Shown here piece by piece: positions 31,530-42,600 of a stretch of 64,000 bases of DNA. The notes below the pieces were generated by a model. That model did not search any database. It saw nothing but the letters and a program-made list of their open reading frames with translations, and was not told the DNA's origin. Origin of the DNA: Pseudo-nitzschia pungens (taxonomy: Eukaryota > Bacillariophyta > Bacillariophyceae > Bacillariales > Bacillariaceae). A program made the translations under genes and the position numbers. Where the stretch lies: assembly GCA_037355855.1 (NCBI GenBank), contig CM074767.1, forward strand, positions 3,017,472-3,081,471. Reading direction: 5' to 3'. The first letter of the stretch is position 1. Each line of letters opens with the position of its first letter.

Positions 31530-32386
31530 TTAGTGAGTCTCCGGATCGCTGAATTACAGGAGACTTGCAACGTATCGGAAGCAATAGCAATAGACTAATT
31601 GATAGAGCTCACAATTTGCATATCACTACTATTCTAATCACTAGTAGACCCGGGGTATGGCATGATTTTAAAATCAAGCTGAGCACTGATGACCATGAGC
31701 AGAAAGGGATCAATCGACCGAAATGAGCCAAGGAGACCGAAAGACTGCCAAAATGGAGGCGCAGAGAAGCAAAAACAGGGAGAAGGACATCCGGTGTCTG
31801 CAGCACTAAGGAATACCAATCCCAGCAGCAGTTAGCGCCATTAGATGGAGCAGCAGCAACAACAGAGACACCTAAGGACCTAAACAGGACCATGGTTGAC
31901 AACAGAAATAATCAAAAAATATGTGTCGAAAAAGTGACACAAATCCAGTGAGTGGACTAATTGGACCAACACTGAGTGGATGGACAGACCAAAGAGGGGA
32001 TGCCAACCAAAACTCGAATATAGAGATATCCGGAAAGGTATATAATGAATACCCAAACACCACCAATCCCACAAGAAACAGGAAGTGGGACCGGCCCGGC
32101 GAGCCCTTAATAGAGAAGCAACGTCGGAGAACCACGGGAATCGATTCCCATGAAATAAAAACAGAAACAACTCCAGGGAACCACAGGATTCCCGGGAACT
32201 AAAGAGAGAAACAACTCCCACCACTGAAACAATGTGGAGAAAAATCAGTTACAACACAAGTTATCACGAGAAGCAGTGAATTCAGAAGAAAAGCTGGAGC
32301 AATCACTCTTGCTCATTTCCACACTGAAATTAACAGATAACAGAAATAGTGTAACTAAATTAAAATAGATAACTGATTAACCCACC
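31530..32386 (+). repeat. Family 2 5' LTR/leader region, plus copy
   Basis: Noncoding segment shared with 46952-47830 (inverted) and in part with 45068-45431. Contains CCCGGGGTATGGCATGATTT-type sequence and ends just before the gag ATG at 32387. LTR boundaries cannot be fixed because no 3' LTR is present for comparison. Confidence 0.6.
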
Positions 32387-32683
32387 ATGATGTCTAAAGG
32401 AACCAAACAGAAACCCTTTATCTTTACACGAGAGGACTGGTCGGAAGATGCCACCACCGTGAAAATGAGTATTGATAGCCAAAAGGGAGGGGTGGCTTTC
32501 AGCGACTTTCTGAAAGTACTCACCGGTACCGAAAGACCGGAACTCTTCATCATCTGGAAACAAGACTTTGACCAGAAAATTGCTGGCAATGACAAACTCC
32601 AAGGAGACCAGAAACTGGACGTCCTCCAGAGGATCCTCTCCAACGAGGAATTATCCCTTGTCCAGATGACCCTGGGCCGGTCC

Positions 32684-32895
32684 TGTTACACTCTAAGGTA
32701 GAAAAGTTGATTTTTGTGTGAACGTTTGAATATGCGCAAGCGTGCCGTGCTAATATTTGAATAACGGCACACATGCATTGCTGGAGCGTCCGGCGTACAG
32801 TTTGAATATTTGTATTCAAACACCGGTCAGCTCGTATGTGGGATTCGGTTAATTATTTAATCGTGATTCCTGCTTGCCTACGCTAGCATGTCACA
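32684..32895 (-). mobile_element. Solo gypsy LTR (212 bp) in family 2 gag, TSD GGTCC
   Basis: TGTTACAC...GTCACA on the plus strand, flanked by GGTCC at 32679-32683 and 32896-32900. The unoccupied site GGCCGGTCCTACTACG is present in the minus-strand gag copy near 46647-46662. Same LTR family as 20529-20827, with an internal deletion. Orientation is given by that comparison. Solo LTRs arise by recombination between the two LTRs of an inserted element. Confidence 0.93.
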
Positions 32896-33625
32896 GGTCC
32901 TACTACGCCGAGCCAGGTCACAAGATACACAACAACAAACTGGTCCAGAAAAGGATCCAGGAAGTCAAAAAACTCTACCAAACAACAGAACCTCCCTCTG
33001 GTACAACCAAGGAGGCGGCAAAACCTCCCTCTGGTACAACCAAGGAGGCGGCAAAGGGTACACCCCCAGCCAAACAAACCAAACCGACCACTACGGCAAA
33101 ATTGGATGAGGAAACAGAGCCCAAGGATCTCACGGCTCCGATCCCCAAGAAAAGCGTCCCAGACGCCCTCATCCAGTACTACCAATCCGAGGAGTACAAG
33201 AAGGATGTCATTGAGGAATGCATGCATGCCCTCAAGCTCAAAATCTTTGGCAATGACATGAACGGGAAGCGATCCTACATCCTCCTTCGCCGTTTCATGC
33301 GGGGGATGCAAGTTGACATGAAACACGGCATCCGCGCCTGGGCCAACCGAATGGCCGAACTACAGAGCTACCTACCAGAATGCCTCTGGGAGAGTGGCGC
33401 CAACACTGGAATGGCACCTTCCAGCTTCACAACAGCAGAAATGAAGGAAATCCTGGATTCCAACATTACCCACACCCAAAGGGACAAGTTGGAACATATT
33501 GGATGGGATGTCTACACCCACTCCTTCAACACCACTATCGACAAGCTCGAAAACTTGGAAACCACCATCCGGAAGGAGGAGGAACTCCAAAAGCGCATCA
33601 CCGAATTGGAAAAACAGAACGACGG

Positions 33626-33962
33626 TGTTACATGTTAAGGTAGAAATACACAATAGGAGTATTTTAAAGATGTATGATTAATAAATTGTGTTATGAAAGA
33701 GAATGGTTGAATACTTTACAAGATGGGAATGATTCCTTGAGTATGGAATGAATGATCGAACAATGATATAACTGTTGGTCAGGCATAATATCAATAATCG
33801 GTGAGTCATGGATATCTTTGTTTGAATTGTATGTGTATTCTTGTACGTTGAATATTCAGTATATGTACATGAATATTATCTATATTCTTGTGTATTGGAG
33901 CACATGCGGGATTCAATAATAATTGAGAGCCTCTCGTAGGGGACCTACGTCAACATGTAACA
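33626..33962 (-). repeat. LTR (3' in element sense) of gag-only element copy 1
   Basis: 337 bp, TGTTACATG...CATGTAACA on the plus strand; pairs with 36378-36714. Confidence 0.92.
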
Positions 33963-35018
33963 TAGTTCCCAATGATTAGGTGAAGTTTGCATGTGGTTCG
34001 ATAGTGTAGGTTCACAGTTTGATAGTAGTACCAATGGAAGATATATGCTTGTTTGGAGAACCGGTTGAAGATGATATATGCCCTTTGAAATATTTTGAAA
34101 GATATATGGTGCTGTAAATTGAATTGGGATTGAAGAACGTTCTTTGTGATACTGAAGAAATCGAAGATTGTTTTTTGTTCTTGAGAAGGGTCATAATGAC
34201 ATGCTAAAAATAGCAAAAAGAGTCGAAGAAAATTCTTTTCCTCCTCCGACTATGATGGACCCCCCTTAGGTAGTGGAGCTTGATGTTTCAAATCGATATC
34301 GACTGCTCGTAGGCATAAAAACACCTCCTGTTGTAACTGGAGTTTAGGTAGGTGAAAAGCCGAGCGTTGGATGCGTTGCTTGCCGTATCTGCGAGTGTAC
34401 GTGTTCAAGCAGAGAGGGGACGCATTGTTAGTTAGTTACTGGGTGAATTGATATGGAAATTCAGTGGCGATTTTCCGTTTACCGGTCTTTTGTTTGGGTG
34501 TATTTGCAGCAGTATACTGGAGTTTCGAATTTTGTAACTCCAGAGCACCTCTGTGGGTTTTGAATATGGATTTTGTGGGATTGCTCCATTATTTTTGGAG
34601 CTCCCTGTGGACTATTTGTTTGTCCGGAACAAGGTTCGCCTTGTTGTTGCTGCTGTACCCTTTATCGATATCGATATACAATTTGATTCAATTCGATTGA
34701 TTGATTCATGGCTTTAGCGTCTGTACCTTTGCAATCGGTTTGCGTCCGAACCTTTTGCTGTTATTTGTATTTGCCATCTTTGAATCTTTTAGTTTATTTG
34801 GTTGATTGTCGCCGTTGCTTTGGATTGGACTGGAGCGCTTTGTATTTGAGTTTGTTTAGTTGCAACAGGGCTCATCTCTGTAGGTTCCTTCCCTCTTTTT
34901 GGGGAGTTCTCCTCCATGCGTCTTCCCAGTCAGCAGGGCTGAGCTGGCATCCAGTTCCAGGGGAGCTGGAGGCACAGTGCTGGATATTGTGATCCTTATA
35001 TTGTTGTTGTTTGTTTGG

Positions 35019-36104
35019 CTATGGTTGCCAAGTGAGGCTGCCGTCGAGGTTTCTCTCAACGCGTCCTCCATGTTGCATGCAATAGGATTCAATTGCTTGC
35101 TGTACGTGGGCTTGGAGCAATTCTGAAGCAGTGCTTCCAGTTTCATTGCTAGGAGTCGTGGCAGTGCTGTTGTTGCTGCTTTGGCTCCTTTTGGAATATC
35201 TGTTCTTTGGGCATTCGGACCAATCGTGGTCGTGTCCCGGAATTCTGCAGGGATTGTTGTATTTTCTTTTGCCATTGGATGGCTCTTGCTCTTGCTCTTC
35301 TTCGGATTCAGCGTCGCTGTCATTGTCACTGTTGGAATTAGAGCTGTTGCTGTCGATGCTGTCAGTGTCCGAATCAGAGCTGTTGTTGTTGCTGTCGATG
35401 CTTTCGGCGTCCGAATCAGTGGCTGACGCTTTTCTTTTTCTTTGGCGCTCTAAACAGCTCATGTGGTCCACGATGAATTGTACAGTGGTATCTTCTTGTA
35501 TTCCCTGGTGGATTAGACCATAACTGTTGATCCATTTAACTGGGAAGCTGTGTAGCAGAATTGTTTTCGCTGCTGTTGCTGAGAGGTCAGGGGCATGGCC
35601 TTGGAGTCTTTTAGTGTATTTGAAGAGCTGTTCCATTCGGTCTGCATGATGTTTGCAGGAGACGTTGCTTGGTTTCTTGCATTCGGAGCTTCGAAGGTAA
35701 GTGTGCATGATATCTTTTGCATCTGTTGCATTGCAATGGTGTTGCTTGATAAAGTCAATGATTGCTGCTTCATATCCTTCGGCGCTTTCTTCATATTGGA
35801 ATTCATCTGGATCCAGGGGATCCTGTAGCATTTCACGCCACTTGGATTGAGTGTCTGTATTTAGGCATCTGCTGAAGTGAGTGATGTAGTTGGTGGTTGG
35901 TAGTCTTAGGAGCTTTGCAGCGTTCCTGAAGGCTTCTTCAACAAATGGAAATTCTTCTAGACCTCCTTTGTCAGTGAACAGAGGGATCTTCATGCTGTCT
36001 TGGTTTCCATTGACATCTGTAATGGAGAGCTTGGTGAGCTTTGGCTTGCTCCTCTTGAAGGAAGGGATGTAGTTGATTGGAGGATCTCTGTAAAGTCCTG
36101 CCAT
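35019..36104 (-). CDS. gypsy Gag with C-X4-H-X-H-X4-C finger
   Basis: 361 codons, intact. It opens MAGLYRDPPINY. A helical capsid-like region follows, with TKGGLEEF-type (TDKGGLEEF) and GIQEDTTVQFIVDHMSC motifs kept in all copies. Then come a Ser/Asp/Asn-rich acidic stretch (SNSDNDSDAES) and the finger CRIPGHDHDWSEC near the C-terminal third. It ends ...GSLTWQP. Function by family: assembles the particle and binds RNA. An intact gag in an element without pol suggests selection for Gag, or recent origin. The finger differs from the usual CCHC knuckle. Confidence 0.85.
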   Translation of the reverse strand: MAGLYRDPPINYIPSFKRSKPKLTKLSITDVNGNQDSMKIPLFTDKGGLEEFPFVEEAFRNAAKLLRLPTTNYITHFSRCLNTDTQSKWREMLQDPLDPDEFQYEESAEGYEAAIIDFIKQHHCNATDAKDIMHTYLRSSECKKPSNVSCKHHADRMEQLFKYTKRLQGHAPDLSATAAKTILLHSFPVKWINSYGLIHQGIQEDTTVQFIVDHMSCLERQRKRKASATDSDAESIDSNNNSSDSDTDSIDSNSSNSNSDNDSDAESEEEQEQEPSNGKRKYNNPCRIPGHDHDWSECPKNRYSKRSQSSNNSTATTPSNETGSTASELLQAHVQQAIESYCMQHGGRVERNLDGSLTWQP

Positions 36105-36365
36105 GGTGTTTATTGATTTGATTCAGAGCGTTTGATCGTATCGATTGATCAGAGATTTGAATTGCTTTATGGAGCGTTCGATCGATTCGGTGTTCGTGGA
36201 TATCGATCGTTTCGTTTGATCGGTTCTTCTGGTTTCAATTCTTTCGGAGGTTTCAATTGTAACAGTTCTGCTTGTCAGGGTATGGTTGTATACCTGTTGT
36301 TTAGGATAAAGGTTGTTTTGGATTCAGTACTGAGTTCCTGTCTGTCTTCTACTTTAAAAGATAAA

Positions 36366-36377
36366 CAGTAATTACTG
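36366..36377 (-). other. Palindromic primer-site region of gag-only element copy 1
   Basis: CAGTAATTACTG, a perfect 12-bp palindrome directly next to the LTR start at 36378. Confidence 0.7.
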
Positions 36378-36714
36378 TGTTACATGTTAAGGTAGAAATA
36401 CATGATAGGAGTATTTTAAAGATGTATGATTAATAAATTGTGTTATGAAAGAGAATGGTTGAATACTTTACAAGATGGGAATGATTCCTTGAGTATGGAA
36501 TGAATGATCGAACAATGATATAACTGTTGGTCAGGCATAATATCAATAATCGGTGAGTCATGGATATCTTTGTTTGAATTGTATGTGTATTCTTGTACGT
36601 TGAATATTCAGTATATGTACATGAATATCATACATATTCTTGTGTATTGGAGCACATGCGGGATTCAATAATCATTGAGAGCCTCTCATAGGGGACCTAC
36701 GTCAACATGTAACA
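36378..36714 (-). repeat. LTR (5' in element sense) of gag-only element copy 1
   Basis: 337 bp; differs from 33626-33962 at several positions, for example near 36402-36405 and 36630-36640. Confidence 0.92.
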
Positions 36715-36827
36715 GGCGGCGCCAAGAAACACTCCAAGGCCACTTCTGGGGGAGGAAATGGAAAGTCTCCTGGCAAAAAGAAGCGTCCTATGGACAACAA
36801 CAGCAACAAACAACTGTGCAAAACCTT

Positions 36828-38716
36828 GCCATAAGGAGTCTCCACTGGACCATCCTTTGGGTGGGCATCTGTTGATAAAGCAGGTTAAGGTGGTCTGTAT
36901 GGATAATCACATCTTGTCCTCGTAGGATTCCTTCGAACGCTTTTAGTCCTTCCACTATGCCAAGGAGTTCTTTTTCTCCTACAGTGTAGTTGAGCTGTGC
37001 CGAGTTCAGCTTCCGGGTGTAGAATCCAAGGGGTTTGCCATCTTGGCATACAGTTGCTCCCAGTTGCCTGTCGCTACAATCTGAGTAGAGATGAAATGGT
37101 TTCGTAAAGTCCGGGAATGCTAGCTTGGCTTCATCTACAAGCATTCGCTTTGCCTCCATGAAAGCTTTCTGCTCTGCTGGACCCCAGTACCAGTTCATTT
37201 TGCCCTTTTTGCCTGCAAGCTTGTTGAGGGGGGCCAGGATGTGGGAGCGGCGCTTCCACATATCTCTGTAGAAATTTACCATTCCAAGGAACATCTTCAG
37301 TTGTTTTGTGTTCTTGGGGGCTTCCAGGCGCTTCATTGCCTCCAGCTTCTTCGGCTGGGGTTGAATGCCCTCTGTTGTTAATAGGAATCCAAGATACTCC
37401 ACTTCTTTCTGCATGAAGAAGGATTTCCTTAGATTGGCTCGAAAGCCAGCATCATCGAGTCTCTGTAGGACTGTATCTATCTTGTTGAGGTGATCCTGCT
37501 CAGATTCCCCTTCTCTCTGGATGATTAGAATATCATCGATATAGACAAGGACGTAGTCCAGGTCCCCTAGCAGGTTCATCATGACGGATTGGAAGATGTC
37601 AGGTGCGCAAGCAATCCCCATTGCCAATCTCTTGTAGGCATACTTTCCCCATGGCAAAATGGTAGAGCAAATCTTTTGGCTCTCCTTGCAAATGGGAATG
37701 GTGTAGTACCCTTGGGATAAGTCCAGTGCCATAGTGGACTTGAACTTCTGCAGTCTTTGGATTGTTTCCCCTATTCGTGGTAGTGGGAATGGTTTCCTTT
37801 GGATTGCTGCATTCATTTTCCGGAAGTCAGTAAGGACCCAAATATCCCCTGTCTTCTTGGGCTGACAAAATGTAGGAGAGGCCCATGGGGAGTCATCATC
37901 ATGGGGGAGTTTCTCCAGGACTCCAATATCACAGAGTCTTGTGATCTCCTTCCGTTGTGCTTGTTCAAAGGCATGGGGCACGGAATAGTACCTCTGCCGG
38001 ACCGGTTTGACCCCTGGTTGGAGTTCAATGGATACCGGTTCTATATTTTTGAGCAGACCCAGTCCTCCTCCAAAGAGTGTTGGGAATTTCTTTAGGGTTT
38101 GTTTCAGCGCTTCCTTGGACGCGGCTGTAATTTCCAGGTCATTGACCATAGCATCGATGTCCACCTTGGAGTAGTTGGCGTCCAGGATTTTGGATTGCCT
38201 CTCTTCCTCCTGTTGGAGGATTGGACTTTGTGTGTTGGCAAAGACTACTGCCTCGCATTTGTCTGGGTCAGCAAGCTCCCCCATGCCCTTCATGGGGATG
38301 GAGTCACCCTGCCATTCAATTGTCCGGGAGCTGTATTTGATATCCAGTCCCAATTGTGCCATTAGATCGGATCCTATAATCATGTCATAGGGTACCTCCT
38401 CATGGTGATGGTACTCATCCACTTGGAAGGTCCATTTGATGGTCTTGGAGTTTGAAAATTCGATCAGTCGTAGTCCCACTGATGCCACAGACTTGGTTTG
38501 GAACTTGCCCCCGTACGTGTTATAGGTGACGGTTCTTTGGTCTCGGTTCGTTAGTTGACTACGATCAACAAAGTGCCTTAGAATAATGGATTTGGAGCAT
38601 CCGGTGTCCAGTAGGCCCCGGAGCATCCTCCCCCTTCCCTTGTGGTCCAGTACCTCCACGCAGACGTCCGCGAACCTGTTGATTATACGGGGTCCGGTGT
38701 GGATGGTGTCAACCAT
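36828..38716 (-). pseudogene. Family 2 pol: aspartic protease, RT, RNase H (truncated)
   Basis: About 630 codons, open. Protease LLDTGCSKSI with DTG at 37-39; a second conserved protease motif, YDMIIGSDL, follows near 110. The RT palm starts near 265 (SPWASPTFCQPKKTGDIW), with the catalytic YIDD near 392. The gypsy-type motif FLGMVNFYRDMW lies near 475. RNase H (LYSDCSDRQLGA, KELLGIVEGL, IHTDHLNLL) ends the piece. Order protease-RT-RNase H and the YIDD and FLG motifs place it in Ty3/gypsy. An intact frame with missing integrase suggests truncation by rearrangement. Gag and pol are in different phases: a short frame ending KKGSHN-stop precedes the ATG of this frame. Confidence 0.88.
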
Positions 38717-38880
38717 TCAGTTGTGGGATCCTTTCTTCTTGAAGGTCTTTCTGTACTTTCTTTTGTACTCTTTGAGCTCCCTCTCAGAGATATCAATCTC
38801 GTCCTCCTTGGGCCGTGGCCAGCACATAGGAGTACTCGTGGTTGGAGAGTTTCCTTCCCCAGTGGGGTTTGGAGTGTTGC

Positions 38881-39263
38881 TCATTGTCTGAGTCTTCTTT
38901 TTGCCACAAAATGCTCCTTGAGCAAGTTGATGGTTTCCCGGTTGAATTTCCCCTTCTTGGAGGGGCCTCCGGTTAGTTTCCAGCATTTGCCAGCATGGAC
39001 CTTGCCACAGGTTTTGCACAGTTGTTTGTTGCTGTTGTTGTCCATAGGACGCTTCTTTTTGCCAGGAGACTTTCCATTTCCTCCCCCAGACGCGGCCTTG
39101 GAGTTTTTCTTGGCGCCACCATTCTGTTTTTCCAATTCGGTGATGCACTTTTGGAGTTCCTCCTCCTTCCAGATGGTGGTTTCCAAGTTTTCGAGCTTGT
39201 CGATAGTGGTGTTGAAGGAGTGGGCGTAGACGTCCCATCCGATGTGTTCCAGTTTGTCCCTTT
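38881..39263 (-). pseudogene. Family 2 gag C-terminal part with zinc knuckle
   Basis: Continues the gag interrupted at 46106. Visible: a coiled helix with ELEKQNGG, a basic linker (KKNSKAASGGGNGKSPGKKK), and the knuckle CKTCGKVHAGKC (CX2CX3HX3C, one residue shorter in both loops than the retroviral CX2CX4HX4C). It ends ...KRRLRQ. An A-rich run at the end (GGCAAAAAGAAG) lies where gag frame meets the pol-side frame and might permit a -1 shift; this is speculative. Confidence 0.78.
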
Positions 39264-39578
39264 TGTAACACTCTAAAGTAGAAATTTGGAGTAGTATGAA
39301 TAATTGTGTGTTATTTCACTTTACGAGATGGGATTCAAAATAAAGGGAGGAAATAATGAGCGATGATGTCATCGCGATCTCTTCATATAATCTACATCCC
39401 TGTAAATAACATATATTCTGTATGTAACCTTAATCATACGATCGCTCTCTTCTGCATGCCTGCTCATACATACCAGATATCCATACATGGATACCTTGTA
39501 TATAAATTGATTGAATCCCATGTGGGATTCGGTTAATTATTAATTCGTAACACTACTAGCCTGCGCTAGCATGTTACA
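39264..39578 (-). repeat. Family 1 gypsy LTR, 315 bp (3' LTR)
   Basis: TGTAACACTC...CATGTTACA on the plus strand. Contains the near-palindrome GAATCCCATGTGGGATTC near 39514. Confidence 0.92.
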
Positions 39579-39608
39579 TAGTGCCTCATGATTGAACGAA
39601 TACCACAG

Positions 39609-42600
39609 TTAAGCCGACCAGTGACTCATGGAACAATCTGAGTCATTTGATTGGCTTAATTCAATATCTGTGGATTCATTCGACATAGCCTCCAACTGAT
39701 TCGATTGACTTGGTTCCTGATACGGAGTAAGCTTTCGGATGTTCACTGTTTCAACCACTGAAGGAGATCTTTGCAACTTTACAGTTCCATTGTCATTGAC
39801 TCGCGTGATTGGAAAGGGACCGATCTTCCTGGGTTGAAGCTTGTCTGGGTCTGGTTCCTGTATCCATACCTTATCATTGACTTGGAAGGTGTGATCGATT
39901 CTTTTGGCATTCTCTCTGAGTAGGTTCCTGTTAATCCCTTGTTGCCAGAGTTGCTGCAGAGCTAACAGGTTAGAGATCAGTGGCAGATCAATTAGCATGT
40001 CCCGATTGAATACCAGGGCTCCTGGAGATGCTTGTAAGGCAGCATTGACAGCACACCTGGAGGCATGCATGCAAGTAGCAAGCGCATTATCCATGAGCTG
40101 ACTAGCTCTGGTATTTGCTTGTGGGGGATTGACATGTACCAGGACTCGCAAAATATCAGCAACTGTATGATGGACTTGTTCACAGATGGCATTAGACTGG
40201 GGATTCTTCACTGTTGTTGGAATGGACTGAGTTCCATATTGCTTGAGGGTAGTTTGAAACTCAGCGCCTAGAAATTCTCCACCATTATCGTGGCCACATC
40301 TGATGGGTCTTGGATACCTTGAAAGCCAGCAGTTCTTGAATTGGTCTGATACATGCTGAGATGACTTGTCTCTGATCTGGATGATTTCCAGGAGATTGGT
40401 GACTGGATCAATACAGGTTAGGGCTTTGAAGTTGTAGTTCTTGCCCTGAGCTGTGATCTTCCATGGGCCTATAAGATCCACATGTACCTCGTTGAATGGA
40501 GCCAGTGGGGCTTCTTTTGGTGGAAGTTTCCCATATTTGGAGTGCTGGTTCTTGTATTTAATGCAATTGTTGGGGCAGATGTAGGTCTTTCAAAGGTTAG
40601 ATAGATTGTCGATGTAGAATCTTGCTGAAATGGTTTGATATAGTCTGGTGGATCCACAATGACCCAACAGGAGATGATACCATCTGATGGTATCGTTGGC
40701 GAGAGAGCTTGGTATGTATATACGCCAGTTGTCTGGATTCGATTGGTTGGCATAGCAGAGGATGTTGTTCCCTTCTAATTCTTGGTAGAAGAAGGTTTTG
40801 GAAGGAATCTTGAACTTGATAGTAGGATCCTTTTGCTGATGAAGATAGATATTGGAATAGTTCACCGGGCATTCCAAGTCTTGGTTATTTGGTAGATTGA
40901 CTAGACACTCATTGTTCAGCAAACAGGATTGTAATTCCTGGTCTGCGTCATTGCACAAGTGCCGGAATAGGTTGGGGAACTCTGTTAAAAACAGTTCTTC
41001 ATCTTGTTTAGGAACTTCAAGCTTCAAAAAATCGATTAAGGTGCCCTTTTCAAGGGCTTTCTTCCCTTCAGTAGGTGGGTCCATCTGGGGGAGTCTGGAG
41101 AAGGCATCAGCAAGAACATTCTACTTGCCTTCGACATAAGTGAGGTTGACACCAAATTCTTCAAGGAATAGTCGCCACCGGAGGACTCGTTGGACTGAGA
41201 GGGTTTGGAAGGTAAGGTTCTTATGGTCAGTGTATACATTAATAACACCACCAACTAGCATTTTTCTGTACTCTTTACAGCAGAGTACCATTGCGAGGAG
41301 TTCTTTCTCCATAGTAGTGTAGTTCTTTTGGGCATCAGATAGTTTCTTGGACCAGTATGCAATAGGCTTGCCATCCTGTAGTATGGCAGCACCTAGTTGC
41401 AGGTTGGAGGCATTAGTGTATAGTTCAAAGGGCTTGTTAAGGTCTGGATAGGTGTTTAGCGCATCTGCTGCCACCATTGCTTTCATCTCTTGAAAGGCCT
41501 TGTCTTGCGCAGGTCCCCATATGAAAGCTGAAGGAGCTTTTCTTTGCTTGCCTTTGATGGCAGCTTGTTGAGGAGCCTGCTTCTTTGGGGTTCCAGTAAT
41601 ATCAAAGAGAGGAGCTAGGACATGGGATCGTTGAGGCCACATGTCTCTGTGGTATCCTACTGCTCCGAGGAAGGACTTGACTTGAGTTACAGTTCTTGGT
41701 CGATCCATATGTAGGATAGCTTCAATCTTCTTTCGCCAAGGCTTAACTGCTGTAGGCGTCATCCAATATCCAAGGAAGTCACTTTCTTGTACAGCCCAAT
41801 CACACTTGAGTGGGTTGCATTTAAGTCCATTTTGGTTGAGCCGGTCTAGGATCTTGTCTATGGTCTTCATGTGTAGGTCAAAGGATCCATTGGTCCATTT
41901 CCCAATGTCATCAATGTAAACAGTGCAGTCAGTAGTATCTTGTAGGATATCTTCCATGAGTTGCCGGGCAACGTAAACCTTGACACCCATTGGTAGACGC
42001 TGGTACTCATAACATCCATAAGGAGTGACTATGGTACAGAGCTTCTTGCTTGCGTCATCCAGTTCAAAGCAGTAGTATTGCATGGACAAGTCAATCTTGG
42101 TGAAGTGTGTGTATTTGCCACGCTTGTTCATGATGTCTTGTATTCTAGGTATGGGATAAGGTCTGCGCTCAAGAAGTTCATTCAGTTCTCTAAAGTCTGA
42201 TACCCACCTAACTCTGTTGTCTTTCTTTGGGACTATGAAGGTTGGAAATGCCCATTCGGCTGGTCCAGTGCATCTCTTGAGTACTCCATCATCACCAAGA
42301 TTCTGGAGCTCCCTTTTGAATAGGTCTTCTCATTTGTATGCAACTGGGTAAGGCTTCTTGTGTATGGGCTTGGATCCGGGCTTCAGTCTTAGAGAGATCT
42401 TCTTGTGTGGATACTTCCCTAATTCTCCATTGAAGACGTTAGGATACTTGCTTAGTATTGCTTGGAACTGCTGCTGCTCTGTTTTGGACATGTGGGACTT
42501 TTGCTGTGCAACTGTAGATGGATCTGTTTCTTGGTAGGCTCTGTCGAGTATGACTTTGGACTTGTATGGATTGGCAAAGGAGAGATCATCAGCAAAGAGT

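Larger units (their letters stand above)
33626..36714 (-). mobile_element. Gag-only (non-autonomous) gypsy element, copy 1
   Basis: Two 337-bp LTRs (33626-33962 and 36378-36714, differing at several positions) enclose 2415 bp. On the minus strand: palindromic primer-site region, leader, gag, a short remnant of the pol start (PPAPLELDASSALLTGKTHG), then about 900 bp without pol. Flanks are GACGG (33621-33625) and GGCGG (36715-36719), a 5-bp duplication with one mismatch. The element at 49662-52823 has the same layout and shares the noncoding part, so this is a defined non-autonomous type, not a random deletion. It would need proteins from a full gypsy element. Confidence 0.88.
31530..36827 (+). 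mobile_element. Ty3/gypsy family 2, plus-strand partial copy (5' region and gag), interrupted twice
   Basis: The 5' region (31530-32386) matches the reverse complement of 46952-47830, and the following gag matches 46951-46106 plus 39263-38881. Interruptions are a solo LTR (32684-32895) and a gag-only gypsy element (33626-36714). The copy stops inside the Gag zinc knuckle at 36827, where minus-strand pol of the same family begins. No 3' part and no 3' LTR are seen. Confidence 0.8.
32387..36827 (+). pseudogene. Family 2 gag, plus copy, split by two insertions
   Basis: Pieces: 32387-32683, 32901-33625 and 36720-36827. The protein opens MMSKGTKQKPF, has a linker with a repeated PPSGTTKEAAK unit (two in this copy, one in the minus copy), then a helical region and a basic C-terminal part. 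That part leads to the zinc knuckle CKTCGKVHAGKC, known from the minus copy. This copy ends at the first Cys-Lys-Thr of the knuckle. Gag would package the element RNA; with two insertions and no C-terminus this copy is dead. Confidence 0.8.
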
